Shown piece after piece: positions 7,305-14,064 of a stretch of DNA of 14,064 nucleotides. Below the pieces are notes generated by a model. That model was not told where the DNA came from and did no database searches. It worked only from the letters and a program-made list of their open reading frames with translations. Position 1 is the first letter of the stretch. Each line of letters begins with the position of its first letter. Location: assembly GCA_964414595.1 (NCBI GenBank), contig CAYPXJ010000038.1:1-14064 (forward strand). Reading direction: 5' to 3'. Made by a program: the position numbers and the translations under genes. This DNA is from CAYPXJ01 sp964414595. GTDB taxonomy: Bacteria; Pseudomonadota; Alphaproteobacteria; Rickettsiales; CAIJLX01.

Positions 7305-7892
7305 ATGATGAAAAAAATTCTAGCTACTAGTGCTTTAGCGCTTTTTTTAAACCACGCTGCTTATGCACAAAATTCCTCAAACTATACGGCACCGGATTGG
7401 AGCGCTGAGGATTCTTACTGGCGTGAAAATTATCCCACCAGTTCCTATTATAGCCGCAGCATGAATTACGATACCTATCAGCCTGCCTATCGTTATGGGT
7501 ATGATGCTTATAGCCGCAATAATGGGCGTACCTATGACGAACTGAGTGAATCAGAATTACGAGAGGGTTGGAACCGCGCACGCGGCACCTCAACCTTGGA
7601 TTGGAATAATGCCCGCAATGCCACACGCGATGCCTATAATCGTATGTACGAAACAAACCGAGCCAACTCAGGCGGTGTTTCCACAGGCACCCCAAGCGGT
7701 ATGTCGGGTACGAATGCCAACCGCAACGCGACTCGTTCCGGTGTAACGGGCACTAGAGAATCAGGGGCTTCACGCACCGGTAGCACACGCTCTACCGGCA
7801 GCATGGGTACGCGCTCCTCTAGCGGTTCTCGTTCTAATACAGGCGGATCGAATTCAAGCGGAGGATCAAGTTCTTCCGGCGGATCACGCTAA
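7305..7892 (+). CDS. Exported Tyr/Asn-rich protein with Ser/Gly/Thr-rich tail
   Basis: The 195-residue product starts with a classic signal peptide: MMKK, a hydrophobic core, and a cleavage site after Ala21 in AAYAQ, with no lipobox cysteine. The mature part has an aromatic segment (about 36-70) that includes YQPAYRYGYDAYSR (58-71), then SELREGWNRARG (83-94) and LDWNNARNATRDAYNRM (98-114). This arrangement of a YxPAYRYG motif followed by W-containing helical pieces resembles a region I recall from bacterial stress-related proteins, but I cannot name a family firmly. From about residue 120 onward the chain is low-complexity Ser, Gly, Thr, Asn and Arg, ending GGSSSSGGSR. It probably acts in the periplasm or at the cell surface. 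ATG at 7308 is an alternative start. The weak AAGAAAG lies upstream. Confidence 0.75.
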   Translation: MMKKILATSALALFLNHAAYAQNSSNYTAPDWSAEDSYWRENYPTSSYYSRSMNYDTYQPAYRYGYDAYSRNNGRTYDELSESELREGWNRARGTSTLDWNNARNATRDAYNRMYETNRANSGGVSTGTPSGMSGTNANRNATRSGVTGTRESGASRTGSTRSTGSMGTRSSSGSRSNTGGSNSSGGSSSSGGSR

Positions 7893-7898
7893 CAGTTT

Positions 7899-7934
7899 GT
7901 GCACCAGTAGGGTCCACTCTCCTTGCTGGTGCGC
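7899..7934 (+). terminator. Hairpin after the exported-protein gene
   Basis: GCACCAG (7901-7907) pairs perfectly with 7926-7932, extended by a T-G and a G-C pair to 7899-7934, around a loop of about 18 bases. It starts seven bases after the stop at 7892 and runs into a tract of seven C (7934-7940), not T. It also lies about 40 bases beyond the 3' end of the minus-strand tRNA, so it may separate the converging transcripts. Confidence 0.5.
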
Positions 7935-7971
7935 CCCCCCTAATTATGCGTAATCGTTATATAAATTTGAA

Positions 7972-8048
7972 TGGTGTGCCCGGCGGGACTCGAACCCACG
8001 ACCCTCAGTTTCGGAAACTGATGCTCTATCCAGCTGAGCTACGGGCAC
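7972..8048 (-). tRNA. tRNA-Arg (anticodon CCG)
   Basis: Read on the minus strand, the acceptor stem GTGCCCG pairs with CGGGCAC, and the discriminator A is followed by an encoded CCA. The D-arm is GCTC...GAGC. The anticodon arm is TCAGT, loop TTCCGAA, ACTGA, giving anticodon CCG, which reads the arginine codon CGG. The T-arm is GTGGG TTCGAGT CCCGC. All four stems pair perfectly and the total is 77 bases with CCA. I see no second copy of its 3' end nearby that would mark an integrated element. Confidence 0.96.
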
Positions 8049-8102
8049 AGCGGCTGCATTCATACCGAACTAGCTTTAATTTGGGTAGAAAATTCCGTAT
8101 TG

Positions 8103-8345
8103 CTAACGCTTGATTAGGCCTATCACCCATAAAAGTATGACTGCGCCTAAGGTCGCGGTAAAAAAGGTTCCAAGTGAGCCGCCGCCAAAGGTAAAACCCG
8201 TCCACGCCAATAGATAATTGCCTATAAATGCCCCGGCTATCCCCACAAGAATATTGCCAATAATACCAAAGCCATAACCTTTAACGATTTGCCCCGCCAG
8301 CCAACCGGCGAATGCACCGATAAGTAGTATTGTAATAATTTCCAT
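8103..8345 (-). CDS. GlsB/YeaQ/YmgE-family stress-response membrane protein
   Basis: The 80-residue product is a very hydrophobic inner-membrane protein with three predicted membrane helices at about residues 2-20, 27-48 and 58-77. The family pattern is clear: GAFAGWLAGQIVKG (10-23), then the glycine-rich GFGIIGNILVGIAGAFIG (25-42), then a conserved-type last helix ending in GLIKR. Members, long annotated as transglycosylase-associated proteins, are induced by general or acid stress in several bacteria; the biochemical role is not settled. The ATG at 8345 is the likely start because AGGAGG lies five bases upstream; a GTG two codons earlier overlaps that Shine-Dalgarno. It is divergent from the small gene at 8489, and a candidate promoter lies at 8363-8391. 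Confidence 0.92.
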   Translation of the reverse strand: MEIITILLIGAFAGWLAGQIVKGYGFGIIGNILVGIAGAFIGNYLLAWTGFTFGGGSLGTFFTATLGAVILLWVIGLIKR

Positions 8346-8362
8346 AACCACCTCCTGCCCTA

Positions 8363-8391
8363 TCGCTACCCCATTCTATTTCAAGGGTCAA
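8363..8391 (-). promoter_or_regulatory. Candidate promoter of the GlsB-family gene
   Basis: On the minus strand TTGACC (8386-8391) is a five-of-six -35 match. It is followed after 17 bases by TAGCGA (8363-8368), a weak -10. Transcription would begin just before the AGGAGG, giving a very short leader. I found no convincing GGAAC/CGTT pair of the alphaproteobacterial general-stress sigma factor type here. Confidence 0.3.
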
Positions 8392-8488
8392 TCGCGCTTA
8401 TACGCGGTTTATATCTAGCAGCTTTTCCAAAATGGCAAACTAATCCCAGTTCCAGCATACTGAAAGTGAACATAACCCGGAGGTTTTT

Positions 8489-8650
8489 ATGGTCATTGGT
8501 ATGCGTACAATTTTTAATAACGATAATCGTCGTCCTAAAAAAGAAGAGCTGAATAAAAAGGATAAGAAAGTCATTAAGAAAGAAGAAAAACAATGGGATG
8601 ATCTGGTGGAAGATACGTTCCCGGCCAGTGATCCTATTACGAAATACTAA
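8489..8650 (+). CDS. Small charged protein with C-terminal EDTFPASDP motif
   Basis: The 53-residue product starts at ATG 8489, five bases after a strong GGAGG (8479-8483), and ends with TAA at 8648-8650. Its middle (residues 14-35) is dense in Lys, Arg, Glu and Asp and likely helical or disordered. The end reads WDDLVEDTFPASDPITKY. The EDTFPASDP element recurs at the ends of many small uncharacterised proteobacterial proteins, so I take this as a genuine gene of that type even though its role is unknown. It has no membrane segment or signal peptide. It is divergent from the GlsB-family gene, and 8692 follows 41 bases later with a separate candidate promoter. Confidence 0.8.
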   Translation: MVIGMRTIFNNDNRRPKKEELNKKDKKVIKKEEKQWDDLVEDTFPASDPITKY

Positions 8651-8653
8651 TCT

Positions 8654-8683
8654 TTCGACCAGGCATATATTTTCTGCTATCAT
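8654..8683 (+). promoter_or_regulatory. Weak candidate promoter before the 8692 gene
   Basis: TTCGAC (8654-8659) and TATCAT (8678-8683) are separated by 18 bases and each resembles the sigma-70 consensus imperfectly. A start near 8690 would leave almost no leader before the ATG at 8692, which has no good Shine-Dalgarno, so leaderless translation is possible. This is pattern evidence only. Confidence 0.25.
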
Positions 8684-8691
8684 AGGCCTGC

Positions 8692-9417
8692 ATGGCCGAG
8701 CAGAAAAAATATGCCACGGTAGATAACCCGACGATTGAAGCCGTCACGTCGCAATTCTTTCGCTTTGAAAATAGCCAGCAGGCCACGGCCCGCATTGCTC
8801 ACATAACGGAAAGCTTCATCATTTCTAAGGATCAGCCTGAACAAGGTGTGCGTCTTTGGATTCGGGGGTTTTCCCTTACCGAAGAAGATCTCGCGCAGGG
8901 TTTCAAAGGCCATTACGCACGCATTCTTCCTAAGCGCATTGGCGATGGAAAATGGACCCTCTACGCTGAAAAAGAATTTATCGAACTTAAAAATCACCCT
9001 CAAAAAGTAAGGCCGAAAACGCGCCACCCGAATTGGGGTCATCCGATTTTACGCGCCATTAAAAAGGGTCGAAGCTATGAAACGCTTGAAGAAGCTATGG
9101 CAGAGCTTGATGCGCTGCATGCCGAATATCCGGAAACTTCGATTCCTAACCGCGCAAAAATTTACCTGATGATTTATCAAAAAGATACCCAGCCAAAAGT
9201 GCAAAAATTTGTACTGGAGGTGAAAGTGCAGCCGGATGGTAGTTTCAAAATTGAAGCGCAAGCCAATGAGGGCCGAAAATCGCTTCCGGGTGTTAAGGCA
9301 AAACCCAAGCTGGGGCGTATCTCTGTTAAAAAAGAAGAGCCGGAAACACCGCCGGATCAGCCACCTGGCTTTTTTGCCTCGAGTGTTATGTTACGCCGGC
9401 AGAAGAAAAAGCGCTAA
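8692..9417 (+). CDS. Hypothetical protein, 241 residues
   Basis: I do not recognise this protein. It is charged and soluble, with no signal peptide or membrane segment. Residues 1-150 look like an alpha/beta fold, with a Trp-containing strand (VRLWIRGFSL, 53-62), a run of basic and aromatic residues (KWTLYAEKEFIEL), and a helix rich in Glu and Ala (YETLEEAMAELDALHAEYP, about 130-148). Residues 155-190 alternate like beta strands (KIYLMIYQKD, KFVLEVKVQPDGSFKIEAQ). The last 45 residues are Lys/Pro-rich and probably disordered, ending RRQKKKR. The ATG at 8692 is the first usable start. Its TAA directly abuts the ATG of the FemAB-like gene (TAAATG), so the two are almost surely one operon and perhaps one pathway. 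Confidence 0.8.
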   Translation: MAEQKKYATVDNPTIEAVTSQFFRFENSQQATARIAHITESFIISKDQPEQGVRLWIRGFSLTEEDLAQGFKGHYARILPKRIGDGKWTLYAEKEFIELKNHPQKVRPKTRHPNWGHPILRAIKKGRSYETLEEAMAELDALHAEYPETSIPNRAKIYLMIYQKDTQPKVQKFVLEVKVQPDGSFKIEAQANEGRKSLPGVKAKPKLGRISVKKEEPETPPDQPPGFFASSVMLRRQKKKR

Positions 9418-10353
9418 ATGCTCTCCGTCGCGTTGGATCAGGTTAAGATTGCCGATATTGGCGCTATGCTCACACGCGTGCCGCAATCGAATCTTCTGCA
9501 AAGCTGGGAATATGCTAGCGCCATCTATCAACTTAAAGGCAAAAAGCCGCATATCGGCGTTATTTCGTGGGAAGGTAAAGAAGTTGGGTTTTTTCTTTTT
9601 TTCGAGCAGCGTCACCTGAGGCTTTTCCGCCGCATCAGCATCGAGCGCGGGCCGCTCTGGTTTTCAGACAAAATCGCCGATGCTTATGTGCAGGCATTTT
9701 TCCTCTGGCTCAACAAAAACTACCCGCGCCGCCCGTGGCAATCGCGGTGGATATTGCCAGAACTTCCCGCCGGCGCGCATTATCATAGTTTGCTTACTCA
9801 GGCCGGTTGGAAAAAAGCCGGGCAAAGTTATCAATCTATCTGGTTAGATATTTCTCCCGATGAAGCAGCATTGCGTTCCGGATTAAAATCAGGCTGGCGC
9901 AGTGCATTGAAACAAGCTGAAAAGGCCAGTCTAACACTTGAGCGCAACGATGATTTCAAGGCCCTGCCCTGGCTTTTGGAACATTACAATGTTGATAAAG
10001 CGATACGAAATTATAAAGGGCCTTCTGTACCCCTGCTCGTGAAATTATGGAAATCGCATAAGGATAAAAATCAGCTCCTTTTGCTGCGTGCAATCAAAGA
10101 TAATGAACCTGTAGCAGGTGTTCTAATTTTTACACATGGTTCTGCTGCAACTTATCAGGTTGGCTGGGCAAATGTAGAGGGGCGTAAATCATCTGCTACA
10201 CATTATTTGCTGTGGCAGGCGATTCGTTTGCTGAAAGAAAAGAATATCCGCTGGTTTGACCTCGGCGGCATCACCGACGATAACCCCGGCCTGGAAGAAT
10301 TTAAATCCGGCCTCGGCGGGGAAAAATATGAGTTAATCGGGAGTTATAATTAA
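9418..10353 (+). CDS. FemAB-like / GNAT-superfamily acyltransferase
   Basis: The 311-residue product looks like a FemAB-type protein, a pair of GNAT folds that in characterised relatives transfers an amino acid or acyl group, often in cell-envelope synthesis. Supporting features: an N-terminal LLQSWEYA (26-33, the QSxxW-type start), SGLKSGWRSALKQAEKA in the middle (about 160-176, resembling the conserved R-N-x-R-K-A region), and the C-terminal series LLWQAIRLLKEK, WFDLGGI, NPGLEEFKSGLGGEKYELIGSY, which matches the family's ending closely. No signal peptide is seen, so it is cytoplasmic or membrane-associated. Substrate unknown. It starts right after the 8692 stop and has no separate Shine-Dalgarno of note, which suggests translational coupling. 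Its stop overlaps that of gltB on the other strand. Confidence 0.75.
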   Translation: MLSVALDQVKIADIGAMLTRVPQSNLLQSWEYASAIYQLKGKKPHIGVISWEGKEVGFFLFFEQRHLRLFRRISIERGPLWFSDKIADAYVQAFFLWLNKNYPRRPWQSRWILPELPAGAHYHSLLTQAGWKKAGQSYQSIWLDISPDEAALRSGLKSGWRSALKQAEKASLTLERNDDFKALPWLLEHYNVDKAIRNYKGPSVPLLVKLWKSHKDKNQLLLLRAIKDNEPVAGVLIFTHGSAATYQVGWANVEGRKSSATHYLLWQAIRLLKEKNIRWFDLGGITDDNPGLEEFKSGLGGEKYELIGSYN

Positions 10354-11817
10354 GCAGCCTTTAATTTATTCTTACTAATCGGATGCTGCAGGCGATTCAG
10401 CATTTCCTTTGGGCAGACCTGCCAGAATTTATGTTTCTCATCTTCCCAGCGCATCAGAATATTCTTGGCAAAAAGCGATGATGTTTCACGCGCATGATGC
10501 TCAATCAAATCATGGCAAATCGCTTCCCAATGTTTCATTTCAATACGTTGGAACACCACGGTTTCCGCATTGATGCGGTCGGTAAAATCTTCTTCCGGAT
10601 CGTAGATAAACGCCATGCCTCCGGTCATACCCGCGGCAAAATTATTGCCGACTTTGCCGAGAATCACGATATGGCCGCTCGTCATATATTCGCAGCCGTT
10701 GGAGCCGCAGCCTTCTACCACCGCATAGGCGCCGGAATTGCGCACGGCGAAGCGTTCGCCCGCCTGGCCTGCCGCGTATAAAAATCCGGACGTCGCGCCG
10801 TATAAAACCGTGTTACCGATGATGGTATTTTTCTGCGTCTCCAGCGTGCTGGAAGGTTTTGGCCGCACGATAATCGTGCCGCCGGAAAGCCCTTTGCCCA
10901 CGTAATCATTCGCGTCGCCAATTACTTCAAGCTTAATGCCTTTGGCGAGAAACGCGCCGAGCGATTGCCCCGCGGCGCCGCGCAATTTCACCGTAATATG
11001 CCCGTGCTGATATTCGCGCGTGCCATATTTACGCACGATCAGCGAACTCAAACGCGCGCCGATGCTGCGATGCGTGTTATGCACATTGTAGGCAAGCTCG
11101 ATGCGCTCGCCATTTTCCAGCGCGAATTTCGCATCCTCAATCATTTGCGCGTCGAGCGTTTCGCGCACTTCGTTGCGGCCTTTGATTGTGCAATAGCGTG
11201 GATATTCGCTTTCGTCCGGTTTCGCCAGAATCGCGCTCAAATCCAGCGAATCGAGGTCGGCACTACCGCGACTCACCTGACGCAACAAATCAACGCGGCC
11301 GATAATTTCATTTAATGATTTTGCACCAAGCTTCGCGAGAATTTCACGTACATCTTCAGCGATAAACGTCAGCAGATTGATCACTTTATCGACCGAGCCT
11401 TCGAACTTCGCGCGCAGTTTCGGGTCTTGCGTGCAGATACCGACCGGGCAGGTATTGCTATGGCATTGGCGCACGAGAATACAGCCCATCGCGACGAGCG
11501 AAAGCGTACCAATCGCATATTGTTCCGCGCCGAGCATCGCAGCGATAACGATATCGCGGCCGGTTCTAAGGCCGCCGTCTGTTTGCAGCGTCACGCGATG
11601 GCGCAGGCGATTCAGCGTGAGCACTTGATTCGCTTCCGCAAGACCGAGCTCCCACGGCACGCCCGCATGTTTGATGCTGGTATAGGGGCTCGCGCCGGTG
11701 CCGCCCACATGGCCGGAAATCACGATTTTATCCGCCATCGCTTTGGCCACACCGCTGGCCACCGTTCCAATGCCGCTCTGCGCAACCAGCTTCACCGAAA
11801 CAATCGCATAGGGATTA
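10350..11817 (-). CDS. gltB: Glutamate synthase large subunit, C-terminal part (gap-broken)
   Basis: GltB makes two glutamates from 2-oxoglutarate and glutamine-derived ammonia, with GltD supplying electrons from NADPH. This part begins just left of the N gap (NPYAIVSVKL) and runs to a TAA at 10350-10352. It holds the rest of the FMN-binding synthase barrel (SGHVGGTGASP, VTLQTDGGLRTGRDI) and the 3Fe-4S cysteines in a C-x5-C-x4-C pattern at about 11448-11483. The C-terminal beta-helix (GXGXG) domain follows, with GKGLSGGTIIV and GSNGCEYMTSGHIVILG around 10650-10900. All expected C-terminal pieces are present. An internal ATG at 11795 is not a start: the frame and similarity continue to the gap. 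No gltD lies downstream; the convergent FemAB-like gene occupies that side. Confidence 0.95.
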
Positions 11818-11827
11818 NNNNNNNNNN
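11818..11827. other. Assembly gap of ten N inside gltB
   Basis: Ten N replace coding sequence between HHDIY and NPYAIVSVKL of GltB. In E. coli GltB, as I recall it, about 15 residues lie between these motifs, so about 45 bases are missing, not ten. Ten is a typical placeholder length. With ten bases the two sides fall in different reading frames, which is an artefact. Confidence 0.9.
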
Positions 11828-14010
11828 TAAATATCGTGGTGCGGCGGCGGCGAAATTAGCATCACGCCTTCCGTCGCGTGACGCAGCCGCGCAATTTCCG
11901 CCGTCACCTTAAAACCGGGCAACTGACCACCCTCGCCGGGTTTTGCGCCCTGCGCGATTTTGATTTGAATCTCACTGCACGCATTCAAATATTCCGCCGT
12001 CACACCGAAACGCGCGGAGGCAATTTGCTTAATCGTCGAGTTTGGATTATCGCCATTCGCGCGCGGCAGATAACGCTCGCGGCCTTCGCCGCCCTCGCCA
12101 GAATTTGATGCCGCACCAATGCGATTCATCGCAATCGCCAGTGTCTCATGCGCTTCCGGACTCAGCGCGCCGAGTGACATCGCCGGGGCAATAAAACGCT
12201 TACGAATCTCCGTTACCGACTCCACCTGTTCGACAGAAATCGCTTTCCCGCTATCACGAAAATCCATCAGGTCGCGCAGATTCACCGGCGGCAGCGCGTG
12301 CATACCGTCGCGGTATTTCTGGTAGAGGCTGCGCTTGCCTTCTGCGCAGGCCGTTTGCAAAATATGAATCAGCTCGCCATCCAGCGCATGGGTTTCACCG
12401 CGCGCGCGGTATTTATAAAATCCACCGACCGAAAGCGGCTCCGGCGTTTCACTCGCCCAGGCTTTTTTATGCAACGCCAGCACGCGCTTCTGAATGCCTT
12501 CCATGCCGATGCCGGAAACACGCGAATTCAGGCCGGGAAAAAATTCCGCCACCAGCGCACGCGAAAGACCAATCGCCTCGAAATTTCGGCCACCGCGATA
12601 AGAACTCACCACCGAAATACCCATCTTGGACATAATCTTGAGCAGCCCTTGCGACATCGCGTATTTAAAATTCTCCAGCGCTTTTTCCGCGCTGATATTT
12701 TTATAAATGCCCTGCGCGATACGTTCGAGAATCGTCGCTTCCGCACCGAAAGGATTCACCACCGTTGCGCCATTGCCGATAAGCACAGCGAAGTGATGCG
12801 CATCCATACATTCCGCGCTGCGCACGAGTAGCGACACGCGTTTGCGCCAACCCTTGCGCACCATATGATTATGAATAGCACCGACGGCGAGAATCATGGG
12901 AATCGCCACGCGATCCGCATCGACAAATTCGTCCGTGATGACAAATTCTGATTTGCCCTCTTCGAAGGCTTCTTCGGCTTGCGCACGCAGATTTTCGATC
13001 GCATCGCGGAGAGCATTTGGCGTGCCGTCGGCAGCGAAAGTACAATCGAGAATTTCCACTTTCTTCTTATGGAAATCAACAATGCGCTCGAGCTCTTCGG
13101 TCAGCAGCAGCGGCGTATCGAGCAGAATATGGTGCGTCTGCAACGCATCTTCGGTGAGGATATTTTCCTTATTGCCGATACGCGTATTCAGGCTCATCAC
13201 GCGCCATTCGCGTAACGAATCAATCGGCGGATTTGTCACCTGGCTGAAATTCTGCCGGAAGAAATGATGCAGCCCGCGATAATGCTGCGAGAGCACGGCA
13301 AGCGGCGTATCATCGCCCATCGAACCGACCGCTTCTTTCGCGTCCGTTACCATCGGCGTCAGCACCGTATCGAGATCTTCGAGCGTAATCCCTGCAGCCA
13401 GATGGCGGCGGCGGAGCAGCACTCCATGCATCGGCGCGCGCATACGTTTATGCTTCACCGACTTAAGCGCTTCGAGGCGAATAATATTTTTCTGCCAATC
13501 CTGATAGGGATGCGTTGCGGCGATTTCGTTTTTGATTTCCTGATCGCGCAGCAACTGCCCGCGCCTCAAATCAATACCGATAATTTCGCCGGGCCCAAGC
13601 CGCCCCTTCTCCACCACTTCCAGATTATGCGTCGGCACCATGCCCGCTTCCGAGCCAAGCAGCAGATAGCCATTCTCCGTAATATAATAGCGCATGGGGC
13701 GCAGGCCGTTGCGATCCATCCCAGCAATCGCCCATCTGCCATCGGTGGCGACAATCGCTGCCGGGCCGTCCCACGGCGACATCACGCAATTATAATAACC
13801 GAACAGCGCCTTGTGCTCGCGCGGAATTTTTCCGTCATGCGACCAGGCAGGCGGAATCAGCATCAGCTTAGCGGCGGGCGCCGGCTTGCCCGCGCGAACA
13901 ATCAGCTCCATCACCGCATCGAGCACCGCCGTATCCGAAACATTCGGCGGCACCACATGTTTCAAATCTTCCATGTAAGGGCCAAAAACATCGGCCGCCA
14001 TGGTCGCTTC
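11828..14010 (-). CDS. gltB: Glutamate synthase large subunit, N-terminal and central part (incomplete both ends)
   Basis: This is the same gene as the piece to the left of the gap. Reading leftward from the right edge it has the later part of the class II glutamine amidotransferase domain (SPWDGPAA near 13770, MDRNGLRPMRYY near 13700, VEKGRLGPGE near 13600). Next come the central domain markers GSMGDDTP (about 13310) and QVTNPPIDSLRE (about 13230), and then the start of the FMN barrel (SLGALSPEAHETLA near 12150, NSGEGGEG near 12090, GAKPGEGGQLPG near 11930). It ends at the gap with SPPPHHDIY. The catalytic N-terminal Cys and roughly 250 residues lie beyond the window. Similarity to GltB stops around 14000-14011; an in-frame ATG at 14046 is not the start, because those bases read as alanine dehydrogenase on the other strand. 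Confidence 0.93.
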
Positions 14011-14064
14011 GATGAAGCCGGGCTCGGTCCTGGTGGACGTGGCCATCGACCAGGGCGGCTGTTT
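14000..14064 (+). other. Alanine dehydrogenase-like fragment at the edge, probable chimeric join
   Basis: On the + strand, in the frame of ATG 14000 (and 14012), the last 65 bases read MVASMKPGSVLVDVAIDQGG and then CF. This is the highly conserved NAD-binding-domain segment of L-alanine dehydrogenase. The segment from 14012 is about 66 percent GC, higher than the flanking genes. The opposite-strand gltB loses its own expected sequence at the same place, so two genes cannot both be intact here. The edge of a contig joined to foreign sequence is the simplest explanation; a real rearrangement is possible. Confidence 0.75.

Noticed and set aside
7972..8048. tRNA-Arg as an attachment site for an integrated element
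   Set aside because: No repeated copy of the tRNA 3' end and no integrase gene are visible in the window.
10350..11795. A separate 481-residue gene starting at 11795
   Set aside because: The frame and GltB similarity continue upstream of this ATG to the N gap, so it is an internal methionine.
10494..13267. Several + strand frames opposite gltB
   Set aside because: Gene-length frames are expected opposite a GC-biased coding region; the minus strand encodes unambiguous GltB throughout.
14044..14046. ATG at 14046 (minus) as the start of gltB
   Set aside because: GltB needs an N-terminal catalytic Cys and about 250 more residues; these bases encode alanine dehydrogenase sequence on the + strand.
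1..14064. CRISPR array, insertion sequence, toxin-antitoxin or phage genes
   Set aside because: No regularly spaced repeats, transposase, integrase or phage structural motifs were found on reading both strands.

Overview
The window looks like a piece of an alphaproteobacterial chromosome of moderate GC content, probably from a scaffolded metagenome or draft assembly. The evidence is the gene order cmk-rpsA-sppA-ihfB-trpF-trpB-trpA, which resembles the arrangement in many Alphaproteobacteria, and a run of exactly ten N at 11818-11827. I cannot place it below class level; a deep or poorly sampled lineage is only a guess.

Layout. Bases 1-359 hold the 3' end of an unrecognised gene. Bases 399-7001 are a housekeeping block on the + strand: CMP kinase, six-domain ribosomal protein S1 followed by a strong hairpin, an SppA-type membrane peptidase, integration host factor beta, and trpF, trpB and trpA, the last three joined by ATGA stop/start overlaps. 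The promoter region of ihfB contains a full consensus match to an IHF binding site between the proposed -35 and -10, which suggests autoregulation.

Bases 7002-8650 are an accessory-looking stretch of small genes: a 37-residue strongly basic peptide gene with an excellent Shine-Dalgarno, a 58-base structured inverted repeat, an exported Tyr/Asn-rich protein with a Ser/Gly/Thr-rich tail, tRNA-Arg(CCG) on the minus strand, a GlsB/YeaQ/YmgE-type three-helix membrane protein on the minus strand, and a divergent 53-residue protein ending in an EDTFPASDP motif. Two of these genes (7106-7219 and 8489-8650) are short enough to be missed by length-filtered gene callers. Several belong to, or resemble, families often linked to stress.

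Bases 8692-10353 are a tight two-gene unit: an unrecognised 241-residue protein, then a FemAB/GNAT-like acyltransferase. The second gene converges on gltB (minus strand, 10350 to the right edge) so closely that both stop codons share the bases TTAA.

gltB encodes the large subunit of glutamate synthase. It is incomplete: the ten-N gap hides about 45 bases by family comparison and breaks the frame artificially. At the right edge, similarity to GltB stops near 14000-14011, and the last ~65 bases on the opposite strand encode a characteristic alanine dehydrogenase segment. That edge is most simply a chimeric assembly join. The biosynthetic genes form a nitrogen and amino-acid theme (Trp synthesis and ammonia assimilation), but nothing in the sequence shows they are co-regulated.
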